A stretch of 64,000 nt of DNA from Hymenolepis diminuta (taxonomy: Eukaryota; Platyhelminthes; Cestoda; Cyclophyllidea; Hymenolepididae): contig CAADRB010000007.1 of the NCBI GenBank assembly GCA_900708905.1, positions 3,939,667 through 4,003,666 on the forward strand, read 5' to 3'. The position numbers and the translations under genes were made by a program. Below, piece by piece: positions 41,001 to 52,300 of this stretch. Every line of letters begins with the position of its first letter. Position 1 is the stretch's first letter. The notes under the pieces are model-generated. The model searched no databases. It was not told where the DNA came from and saw nothing but the letters and a program-made list of their open reading frames with translations.

Positions 41001-44000
41001 GNNNNNNNNNNNNNNNNNNNNNNNNNNNNNNNNNNNNNNNNNNNNNNNNNNTCCTCCATTGGCTACGCTGTCCATCCAAGGCGACTTAACAACAATGGTT
41101 TCAACAGTCTTCACATAGGCAACTGTATCTGCATCTGCATCTGCATCAACTCTAAGGCCCTGTGGAAACAATGGAGGAGTCATGATGTGCTCCTCCATCA
41201 TCGCTAACAGCAACAACAACAACAACGCCGAGAACGTCACTGTTGGTGGAAACTTCGTGTGCATGCATAACAGTTACTGAAAATTCAATGAGGTCCACCT
41301 GCACATAGCCACCTATCATTTCTTCGACTCACTTTTCATCCTAGTGAGAGTTTTTTTGTCGGAGAAAAACCAAAGGCACTCCTCTTCCTCTTCTTCTGGG
41401 TGCTTCAGTTTCCATGAGTCCTTTTGCACGTATTAAACGATTCTCTTGAGTTGGTTTTGTCCACATAAACTGACGACCTCGTCTAAGAACCTATGAGATT
41501 TATATCCGAGGTCTTGATGAACAACATTCCTCATATATTGTTGCTCCATCGGGCACCCGAAGATGTTTGGCAAGATGTTGAGCATTGACTTCCCAGGATT
41601 ATCGTCCATCATGCCATGCACTCTTCTCACAAACTCAGGTGCACTGAGTGAGTGCGTGAACAGAGCGTTGAGAATGTTCCTGTTTTCTCTTCTTCGTGAT
41701 AGCTAGCTCATCTTCATTGTCATCATTCAGCAACTTTTTTCTAACTTTGCAAGTGAAAAATGTGGCAACTTTTAGAATTCCTATGTCTCAGTTTTATATA
41801 GACACTATTACAACATGTCTTTTCATTTCATTACTGATAGTAGTATCTGCCATGAGGTCTTCTGATGTAAAAATACATAAAATATTATTGAGTTAGTTTA
41901 AATTACAAAAATACAAGTGTCCTCAGATACCTTACGCACACTGGAAACTTTGATAAAGAATTTTGATTGGCCATTTTGATCAAAGGGTCTTTATAATAGT
42001 AGTTCACAGCTAAAAAATGAGTTAAAAATTTCATGAAAAAGAAGAAACGTACTATTCTTACCGAGAGGCATAAGCACAATACAGAAAAATAAGGCAATAA
42101 GATTTCCATAACCGAAGATAATTTTCAACAAGTAAGTTAACGACTGGATATCAATAGTGTGGAAGTGAAAGGCTGTGCAATATAATCTTGACAATTAGAC
42201 ATTAATAAAAGCTCAAACTTACCAGTAACAGAATTGAGCCTTCTTTCATTATCTCTTTCATCTTCATGCTCATCCGATTGACTATCCACTGAGTTTCGTC
42301 TCGAAGACATAGACCGATAATCATCTTCCTCATCACGACCTCCATACTCATCTTCAGGATCATTTTCTCCCTCTTCTTCCTCCTCCTCCTCCTCATGCAT
42401 GGAGGACACCACAGTCGCCTCAGAAACCTCCGGTTGCTCGTAGCTACTTCCATGGTGAAAATGGGTGTCACTGCTACCGGATGAATTGCTATTCCCATTT
42501 AGACCATTGCCATTTCGACGCAAACCACCCAGGGCCGATAGGAACCAGCGATGTAAGAGACCAGAGGCGTTGGTTTGAGCATTACCGTCACTAGTACTAC
42601 TACCACTGGTGGTTGCAACACCAACACTCTCTATCTGATCTTCTCGAGAAGTTGTGGAAACTTCTCGACGACTAAAGTGCCTTGGAAGAGAAGCAGCTAA
42701 AAGAAAGTGAGATAATTTAAAGTAAGATTCTAGTTCTAGTGACTAAGCTCTTATCAATAACATCAAATCTTGTCACTTAATTTTCATAAACGCACACGTT
42801 ATAGTATGTATCAAACACAACAAGCATACTGAATACACGAAATCCATTTCCTCATTAATTTTATATTGATGTTTACTGTTGATGTAGTGGTCACCATATA
42901 CGTCAAAGTCAGAGGCTCTGAGATTGATGTTCATCGGTGTATATAAAAAGGAAATACAAATATGGGAATTCCTCCATCCAATATAGCCATCTTTCGGTAT
43001 TTTAGGAATAGTGACAAAGCATTTCTTATAACAGAAAGCGACAGTGATGATTGAAAACGGAACATGTTGGGTAACTAAGAAATAGTTAATTAAGAGATAA
43101 GATAAATCAACGAAATCCCCCTTTTAAAGATACAAATCGAAAGAAAAATGAATAACGAGGATTTAATTGAATCATGCCAAAATATCAGAAGTGAGTTAGT
43201 GATGCGATTCAATTGTTAGCCGGCGGTAAAAAATATATTTCCAAATCAGGATAATATTAACAATAATTTTACCTTTAAGTATTTAACATATGATCAGCTT
43301 TTAAAATGCATTCATTATCGTTATTATCATTCCTGACTTAATATATAAACGCACTTCAATATAATACCTGCTTCAATGACAGCATTATTTGGCGACGCAG
43401 CCATCAAAGACGACGGTGATGGTGTGATAGTGACTCCATGTCCAAGTAAATCACACGAGACAGCAACATCCACTCGTGTTGGAGCGGGTTTCATAGACAT
43501 CTCCCTCACTGCAGCAATGCGGTCTTGGGAAAGGACCCCGGGAATAGCTGGAGGCGAGACCAGGGGAGGTACAATAGCACCCTCCAAGATTGGTTCCTCG
43601 AAGAGACTATTGTTGAGCGCCTCTTCGTATGTAGGTGGAGGTGGACGGCGCCGAATTTCCTCCCGAATTAGACGCTGAATGGGTGAGTTGTAACGAGCCT
43701 CTGAGAGGAAGAAAATTATATAAAATCTATAACAAATTAAAAAGAGGATCAGATACGTACGCTTAAGGCAAGTGTTCCATTCAAGTGTTTAAAATTAGGA
43801 TAGGTATATTAGTCTATTATGATTCTCAATTTTGAAATTAGGGCGATCCGATTTAGGTTGAAGGATGCAATGCGCAGTTTTACGCCTAGTATATTTTTAG
43901 GCGTCCAAAATGAACACTTATTAACGGAATAAAGTGAGCTGAGATCTTCCAAACCCTGTAATGTATACGTTCTCCTTACCGACCTTACCCTTAAATTTGT

Positions 44001-47000
44001 TGGACTGTTAGTCTTCCAAAACCATACAACCCCATCTTTTCTCTCAGACCTCTAACTCCTACCATTTTCCTTCTCATAGTATCTGGCTCTTGCTAATAAA
44101 CCTTACTCACCCTTGCCTTATCTCCATCTTGTGGTGTGGTAAAGATCCTAATATATTAGAAGGGTAGACAGACCATCAGATACCCAGGCCAAACGCTTCC
44201 TTCCTATATAGTGCTTATTCTTGATGGTCAATTCACTCACCGGTAATTAGAGACTTAAACCATCTCGCAGCTTAGTGAATATAAAAATAAGAGTGATATC
44301 AGCACCATCTGATCTATTAAACTGCGGTACATTCTTCTACTTTCAAACAAATTAGGCTGACTTTTAAAGTGTCATTTTGTCATATGAACGTAAACATAAG
44401 TTTATGAAGGTCCTAAGAACAAAAGGTTCTTTCAGTAATTACCCTACTATTATGACCTTTGCACAATAGTGCTAAGGGTACTTTAACAAAGAGACTTAAA
44501 GAAAAAGAATTACCTTAGGGCCACGCCCTCACAGACTTAACACAAAAGGACAACTTTAATAAATTCTTTGGAAAAAGGGACTTCAAATAATTATCAAGGT
44601 CCCAACATTAGAAACTAAAATATATAGCTGAAAAAAATTAAGAAAAGCTGCAGTGCATTAATAGTAGAATTACCGAAAAAATATTAGATATAGAGATTCT
44701 ATGTATGCTGGTCGTTTCATACTATAGTGCAGATTAGTAGAATTCGAATGTCGTCATTCCAACTTAAGTCAACTTCTAAGCCCATCATGGAGGATCCCCA
44801 GCGAGAAATTCAAATTCTCCCTCTCCCTATATTAATGAGTACGATCCGCTTACTGGCATGACACCGATGGGTATCGGATCCGCGACCTCAACCTCCATAG
44901 ATGAGTACGTTGACGAAAAGACAGCATTACTTTTGTGGGCACCTAGCATTAACTTTATTGATGGCTATTTTCCGTTATTGTTAATGAACTAAGGGTGATA
45001 AGAGTCTTTTAAAAGAGGCTAAAAAAATATCTTGAATATATAGTAGGACGCATTAAAAAACTGAGAAAGGATAATCCAGTCTCAGACATAACTAACATAC
45101 GTTGCCTAGCTCGTCTAGCTTCTTCCACAGATCGTCTTCCCGCTGTTGCAGAAGCAGCACTCGATCTACACATCAGCCCCACTGTAAGAACAATAAGTAG
45201 AGGTCCAAGGAGAGCAGAAAGAACGTAGGTGAGGAGGGTCCTCAGTCGAGAATCCATTCGAGAAGTAGCAGCCACCACAGCGTCCTCCACAGCTACTTTG
45301 GTGACCAGAGAAGCAAAGTGTTGAGCAATCCGAACTTTACGCAGGACCATGGGGGTCTGGGTTTGGGTAGGGGTTCCTGGAAGGGGTGGAGATGAAGAAG
45401 AGATATTGGAAGGCGAGAATGCAGAATCACGACATAGTTCTGAGGCCTCGTCGGCTGCGTTGGAACAGTCTTCGTGGTCGTCGCAGATGCGAGAGAGGGA
45501 GATACATTCACCGGTTTGAAGATGACTGTTGGTGGATGAGGCATTCAGAGGCAGACAGAGAAAACGCGAGGAATTGAGAGAACATTGGCTCTCCAAGCAA
45601 CCTGCCTAGAGGAAATGGGGATAAACACAATGATTACTGTATCGTACGACTAAAAGAATGTGAACACTGGATGCAAAACTAAGAAAGAGGACTACCATCG
45701 AAGTGACATAAGGGTCAATAAGAAAACCAATTTTGCGATCAAGTTAGCAGGAACTAGAATAAACGATACACAACCAAATTCATAAATCTCCATGAAATGG
45801 TGGCTGTAAACGTGTGCAGATTTTACTGTTCTTCCATTGGTAAATCTTTGCGAGGAAGTGAAAATGCAAAACCAAATAACCACTTCAACAGTTAATACAA
45901 GCAATTATTTAAAAATCACCTTGAAATTTGACTTGCTGGGAGGAGATTTAAACCAAATTATCATTTAATCAACACTTAAAATTTATAACCACAAATGTAG
46001 TATACTTAAGTATATCCCGTCTTATTTCCTGTTTATATTGTATGAATTATTTATCACATTAGTATGGAAGCAGATAGTGAACAAGTCAAACGACCGATTG
46101 AACAAACTGAACTAACTGCAAGGGCAGATGCAGTGATATGGCGAAGGTATTAAGAAATGTGTTTTGTGACTCAAACTTCTAAAAAATAAAGAAAGTCACG
46201 GGCATCCAAATACATGAGTGAGTTTGAAGAACTCGATGCACACATATCAAGGATAACAGTTACCAGGATGAAAATAAAAAAAATCACGATATATTAGAGA
46301 TTTACAAAAAGGAACATACCTCATGATTGGAAGAAACATCCCTTAGTGAGCATAAACAACAGGTATACTATAATGTTCCTAGAAATTAGACAGAAAATTG
46401 TATTTGTCAAGTGTTTGCCAGTGGCGCAGCGGTTAATGGACTCGTCTGCTGAGTTAGAGGTCGGTGAGTGGGATGACCAATGGCATTGACTAATTCTGAC
46501 TAATAAACGGGTGGCAAAATTCGGTTTTCTCATTGGAAATCGTGACGTTAGCCCCATTCTAAGATAATGTGAAGACTGTTGAAACCTTTTTTATTAAGTC
46601 GCCTTGGATGGACAGCGTAGCCAATGGAGGAGGAGACCCTATGTCTTTCAACAAGATTCGGTTCCATGTCATAAAGTTCTCAAAACCCGGAACTGGACGG
46701 ATAGCCGAGAATGTTTATCACCATGTCACACCACACCAAACTTGTGGCCGCTTCCTAACTACTCACCAGACCTTAATCCTTTGCATTAATAGGTGTGGGG
46801 TGGGATGGGGCAGGGCGGGAAGTGGTTGAAAGGAAGTTACTAAGCATCCTCATGACACCAAGTTCTCCTCTCTCATGGAGGCGACGGCTCTAGGCCGAGG
46901 AGTGGAGGACATCAATAAACACCACCTGATCTGATCAGAGCTTGTGGTCAGTCACTTTCAGACTCGAATTGAGTGGGTGACAGAAGTCGAACCCTAGGTT

Positions 47001-48932
47001 AATATTGTTTACTTGTTTTGTGGCATGAAGTTGTAAGTTTCAACCATTAGCAGTTTCACTTTCTGTTTTTTAAAAGTGCGTAAGGTGTCTTCAGATGCCT
47101 TAAGCAACCCGCACATATTCAAGTTTAAATATAAGGATGATTATAGCATGAATGTATTGAAATTAAATAAAAGAGGATGAGTGGTGAGGTTTACCAATGT
47201 CAAATGACAGTAAGCAAACTGTTTTTCACATAGATGTTAATTCTATGATGAAATCACTTATTTAAACAGGAATAGTGTGAACCTCAAATAAAAACTGGCG
47301 CTCATAAGATCAATTTCTCAAACTGCGAACGATATCCTAAAGAAATCCCCTTAAAGGATAGAAATAATTCAATTAGCTTCTATTAATAATGCGCTGTAGC
47401 CAGTAGTCCGATTTAGATATGTTAAAGGGTCATAACAATAAAGATGGTTGATTGATTTGAATAACAATTCTCAAATTTGTTGAAGGAGATCATTTTTCAA
47501 AACCTATTTTGGGCAGAGAAAGATTATACTGGAGCTTTCCTGTACTTTTCGTTATACTTTTATTGACAAGTATTAACCAATATGGGTACGAAAACTAACC
47601 TCTAACTTGAAATACGTGCATAATGAACGGTTCTTATTAATTCACTGTTAATAAAACTGTCCAAATAATCTCTAAAGTAAGTGGAATAACGAATTACATA
47701 AATGAAAACGGAAACTTAGAATGTAAAATCAATTCCGTTATAGGATTTGCTATTATGATAATATATTAGAACTATTTCAATCACAAGAGTAATTACACTA
47801 AATAAAACAAAGAAAACAATGGATCTAAATGCGAATAAGCAAGCTTAAGTAAACACCGATTAGTTAAGTCAAATAGAAAACTACGAATCGTCAGTAAAAC
47901 CGAGAGGTAAACACCTAAATTATAAGATAACCAACTGATTTAACGGATATTAAATTACATACAAGAAATTCAAATAAGCAAAATGGTAGTGATAATAAGA
48001 AAACATGGAATAAACATTAAAACCTCAATCTGAAGAATGTATTGAATATCGTCAAATGAAATTCGATATATAAAAGATACATAAAAAGGTTGCTAGTATT
48101 AAATATAAATAATGTAATAATTGCTTACTTCGTCAGATTTGTCAGCACAATTGTAAACTCCGTCACATCTCTCTGCAAGACTGTAGCACATCTCAGTAAC
48201 AGCAAAATCCGCGCAAGTAAATCCAGTACTAGTGGGACAGGAACACCCGATCTCATCATGTCCGTTCGTAGGGCAATCCCAGAAACCATCACAACGATCC
48301 TCTAAAGCAGAGTAACATCGCGATAGCTCGGAAGATTCACACGAAACACGGTCGGTGTTGTTAGATGAACAATAGCCAGCCACTTCCAAGGTGAATTCAA
48401 AAGCCTATAAACACATAAGATCACTAATAACAAATCAATTGACGAATCAAGTTCAAAGATAACTTACAAAAATATGACTATCATTGAGTAGTGACGGGTT
48501 AGACAAATTGAAAGTGCTGGTCAACTCGATGGAAATTTTATCACTCCAGGATATTAATTTAGTTGAAGAGTTGAAAGTCGAAAATTTGGCTATAATGAAC
48601 AAGTTTTAATATAATAAAATAAAACAACTCTTACCAAGAAGAGCTTTTGCATCAGGGGATTCATCGTAAATTATTATTTCATCACCAGGGAATAAAAGAA
48701 TTTTATGCACCCTTATAACAATCTGATCGTTTTTCATCGCCCTATATACCCATGTATGAATATCATGTCGCGCCAAAGTTAACGGGTAGTTCTTCATTGA
48801 TAAACTGGTAATATTATTTTTTAAATCAAATTCTAAATTTTCGAATAACTATATAGGGAACAGCCTACCAAAAGTAGAAGAGCATAATGTTAGTCCAAAT
48901 AATAAAATAAATACAAATATATTCGAAAACAT
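38065..48932 (-). CDS. LRP3/LRP12-like single-pass receptor (CUB, three LDLa repeats), 8 exons
   Basis: Exons, in transcript order: 48932-48869, 48832-48635, 48589-48468, 48404-48129, 45605-45101, 43700-43368, 42696-42223, 38279-38065. All junctions keep the frame, giving 728 residues. The order is: signal peptide (1-20); one CUB-type domain (about 22-138: YPLTLARHDIHTWVYRA, GDEIIIYDESPDA, KLISWSDKISIEL); LDLa repeats at about 140-181, 182-222 and 223-280 (RCDGFWDCPTNGHDEIGC, RCDGVYNCADKSDE, ICDDHEDC); a Ser/Pro linker; TM at about 343-366; then a 360-residue cytoplasmic tail with PPPPTYEEAL, a run of eight Glu and many Ser. LDLa repeats bind ligands through calcium-dependent acidic loops. 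The PPTY stretch sits where LRP3 has APPSYGQLI and could bind WW domains. Vertebrate LRP3/10/12 have two CUBs and more LDLa repeats, so this is a shorter version. The start is chosen for the signal peptide. The third LDLa has unusual spacing. Confidence 0.85.
40528..41943 (-). mobile_element. Mariner-family DNA transposon, defective, full-length copy (intron 7 of the LRP-like gene)
   Basis: The ends are inverted repeats: left CAGAGTGCGTAAGGCATCTG, and right, read inward, CAGTGTGCGTAAGGTATCTG. A TA precedes the left end, but the right flank no longer reads TA. Transposase pieces are on the minus strand in several frames: an N-terminal helix-turn-helix part around 41630-41433 (MRRVHGMMDDNPGKS, LGYKSHRFLDE); a degenerate first catalytic block WFFSDKKTLTRM; PWMDSVANG; then beyond the N gap VFQQDSVPCHK and NYSPDLNPL. 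The second and third Asp are separated by 37 residues, as in DD37D mariners. Frameshifts and stops make the transposase non-functional. The outer left end also contains a nearby inverted copy of its own tip. Confidence 0.85.
41002..41051. other. Assembly gap of 50 N inside the mariner element
   Basis: Exactly 50 N, which looks like a placeholder length. The intact sister copy at 46625-46640 needs only a few bases (roughly GTCTCCTCC on this strand) to join the two edges, so the real missing sequence may be under ten bases. Confidence 0.9.
43850..44200 (+). repeat. Dispersed repeat R3, longer copy (intron 5 of the LRP-like gene)
   Basis: It runs from CCGATTTAGGTTGAAGGA to GTAGACAGACCATCAGATAC. 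The first half matches 36795-37000 and the second half matches 17160-17280 in word order. It is non-coding. Confidence 0.45.
46415..46545 (+). repeat. tRNA-derived SINE-like element, copy 4 (intron 4 of the LRP-like gene)
   Basis: It contains a good A-box-like TGGCGCAGCGG, then TTAATGGACTCGTCTGCTGA, then GAGGTCGGTGAGTGG, and later GGGTGGCAAAATTCGG. The order matches the copy at 25505-25660. It ends about 20 bases before the truncated mariner copy, so the two insertions are adjacent or nested. Confidence 0.5.
46567..47107 (+). mobile_element. Mariner-family transposon, truncated second copy (intron 4 of the LRP-like gene)
   Basis: This is the 3' part of the same element as 40528-41943, here in plus orientation. 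Apart from a few differences near its start (ACCTTTTTTATTAAG for ACCATTGTTGTTAAG), it is essentially base-for-base identical to the reverse complement of that copy as far as the tip. It has PWMDSVANGG, then after a one-base frame change RPYVFQQDSVPCHK, then NYSPDLNPL, a stop in place of the following Asp codon, and later KHPHDTKFSSLMEA in another frame. The 5' half and the 5' inverted repeat are absent. The 3' tip AGTGCGTAAGGTGTCTTCAG is present. It is non-autonomous and broken. Confidence 0.85.
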
Positions 48933-49398
48933 GTTTAATCCGAAGACAAATTATGAGCAGCGACAGAACCGCAAACCTTCGGATGTTCTGAGATATAATT
49001 TAAATACAGCGCCGACATTTTAGCGTTGACCTAATAAACATTAATAAATATAATTTAACAACAGTTTCACACTTTAAATTGTAAATCTTATCTAAATTAA
49101 CACTTTTGAAAATTATGTAAATTTTAAAGATAGCACTATCCGAATTAATTGATCGGCTTTTAAATGATCTTTTTTCAACATCGGAGACTGCACTTATTCG
49201 AAGCAATGGTTTAATGCGCCAATTAAAGGTGACATTGTCTAAGTAGAAGTGACAAAACAGCGACTATATCAGAGAACATTTAACCGGACGCATCAGCCGA
49301 TACAAAGCCCGACGACAGAAAAACAGGAATATTCTGAACTGAGATTAGTTGTACAATACTCAATTGCTGTACAAAATTGACCGAATTTCCATAAGAAT

Positions 49399-52300
49399 TC
49401 AAGATCTGAGTTTCTTTGCCACAGCCCATGCTCCGAGTAACAAAATAATAGCGGAAGGCACAAGTAAAGTTGAAACTAGAGATGTTTCCCTCCTCAACGT
49501 TGAACAGTAAGATGATACGGCTTTTGTAACTGATACCCCTTCATTTTGTTGTTTGGGAATCTGAAGATATTCATGAGTACCCGCAGTCTCTTCGCAAAGA
49601 GAATCATACGGTCCGAGGCTAGTCAAAACACCTCGCATAAAGAATTTGTCGCACTCCGTCACCTTGACTTCCACTATACGACCTTGAAGCTCAGGTTCCT
49701 TTGGAATGAGGACCTGGGAACAATTAAAAACTGATGTAAGATCGCTAATAGTAATAAAGAATTTCAGTAATTGTCGTATGATCCCAAGGCCTACCTGTTC
49801 GTATGCCTTGGTATGACCGACCCAGTGCTTTCCATCAGTACTAGTCTCTGTTATAAGAACACGATACTTTCGACCTTCACGTCCGGCATATGGTCGATAA
49901 CTCCGAAAAAGATTATGCAGGGCCCTCGTTCGCAGTTTGACTGCTGCGGTTGTCGCTACGCTGCATAAAAAATGAATATAAGTATAATAAATTATTTACA
50001 TTTTCTTAGTCTGTTGAAATGGAGAAAATAAAACACTATTACTGGCAGCTATAGGCACTAGTTTCATTATGTTAGATCAAAAATCTTCAAAGTTATGACG
50101 ATATCAAAAAGACGTTTGTTAAAGAGCATTCCAGTGGGTAAAACTGAGAGATTTCAACAACCTAACGTTTGATTTCAGGGTATAGACGGGGACGAATTTA
50201 TTACAATTACCAGGTATAAGAATGCTCGCCGAATCGTCCCTCCTATGCTACCAAATATAATTTCTTTAATATTGCATTAAAGGAACTGACTGATTAACCC
50301 TTTGAGATCGCCACACAGACTCAAAATGCGCAAGAGAAAGTCCTCTTTGTATTAACTATTAATTGGAAATAAGTTTTTAAGGTTAAATTAATAAAGGAAT
50401 CCTAGACAAAACAACTTTCATAAGCTAGGGTAGTAAGTAGTAGTTTGCAGAGACTAAGAAAAGCACAACTGAATGGGATGTTATCGAATTTTATTATTAA
50501 AAGCCGCTTGAACAATGAACAAGCAAAGTCCTTGTCATATCTGTGGGAGGAAGCGAAGAATGGAACGTGTATGAAAAATACACGGAAATATGGACAAGGC
50601 GGAACAGGAACACATATGAACAGTTAATACGAAGGCCAGATTGATGCGACTAGATTGGAATACCCCAATACAACACGAAATTTTTTCAGCATCTATGATT
50701 TACTTAGTACTGCTCTCTTTCGTTCTTTCCTTATTGATATTTAATGAATCACTTATCTTCTCCTCCAATACTGAACTTCTTACATTGGAAGTTTTGTATA
50801 TTGGTTAAGACTTCGAGGAAATCGTCAGCTCAGTAAGGTTTGTCTTTTAGTATAAAATTACGAATTAATGATAGTCAAAGAGATGTGTGGAATAAAAAGC
50901 TTGCCGTTTCATTATAGCAGCAGGTGTACCGGGCCGAGCAAAGAACTGATTAATGAATAAAACCGGGAATTTATTTTTCTTCACCAACTGAAGCGTCTCT
51001 TGAAAATCCGCCTCAGTTTCATTGGGAAATCCACAAATAATATCCGTTGCCACTGTCATTTTATCACCTTGCCTAGAAACAAGATTATAGAACAGACCGT
51101 GGACAACTTACACAGAATGAACCTCATTTAAGAGAAAATTGACTACTGTTTGGAACTCTTCTACGGTATATTCCCGTCGCATTGCGTCCAAAACGTTGTT
51201 AGAACCTAATAAACACAATTAAGTACGACAGGCTTGTCCAAACCTGACTGAACGGGTATGTGAATAAAAGCGTAGACTCTAGGATCCCTCAAAACCACAG
51301 CTACATCTTCCAATTGATCAAGGATGTAGGGTGGATTTGTCATACCAAGACGCATCATAGCACCACGTGGAATGACAGGAACCAGAGCATAGAGCAGGTC
51401 AGCTAAAGTTAGATGGTCTGGCCATCTAGCAGCTAATGATGGAGGTGATGTTGCTAGTGAATAACGCGACCGAGAGAGATCACGTCCATAAGCACCAAGA
51501 TCTTCTGAAGTTAACCAGAGTTCCTTAACGCCTTCTAAAATGATGAGAGAAATTCGAGGTGGGAATACATACAACGGATGACCATTTTTCCCATCATGCT
51601 AAAATACTCATTCAAATATCTAAATGTCCAGAATTTACCCTATAATGTTAAAATGTCCAATTTGTCTGTAATTTACTAATGCGAGGTCTTTAAGATGGAA
51701 CGGTTTCATTCTGTTGATCTTTTATGATTGTCACGCCCGATTCAGTTCAACTGACACATACAAAACTGCAAAATTTAAATACCTTGGGACATTCATTCGC
51801 GTCAACTCCAATTAATGTCCTCGGGTTTGATTCATTTCTTTGTTATACATAATGCGTCTGAGTGTGACAATCGATTCCCCAAGAACTAATTAGCTCACAT
51901 ATTTACCACTTTGGGCTATTCCGGCTAGCCATCTTGATAATTATTCTATCCAATTTCGGCTTCTAATTAAATAAAATTCCATTCCCTACTTATAACGAAT
52001 TCAGCCCCACATTTACAATCTAAGCGAGAGTAATATGATTATATCATTAAACAATCACCCAATTTCCTTATCAATTTGTCCTAATTAATAAAACTTTTAC
52101 TCTGTCTGAGCATCCGTAACTTCATCCACCTCATTTTCTTCAAATTCAATGTCAGTAAGACAATGTCTCATTATCTTACTAGAATACAATCATCCAGCAG
52201 CATTAGGTCTCTTCCTAGCTAGTTTTGTGGAGAAGGGTGAGGGCTGAGCAAGAATTCTCAAACACACACTAGCTATTCTTAGGACTCAGTCCTCTTACAA

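Noticed and set aside
40810..41264. Minus-strand frames running through the N gap
   Set aside because: Translation through N is meaningless. The pieces are degenerate mariner transposase.
42202..42498. Alternative minus-strand frame rich in Arg and Met over exon 7
   Set aside because: It is an off-frame reading of the Glu/Asp-rich exon. The in-phase frame joins exons 6 and 8.
43376..43678. Plus-strand 100-codon frame
   Set aside because: It is antisense to exon 6 of the LRP-like gene. The minus strand has splice sites and the PPTY block.
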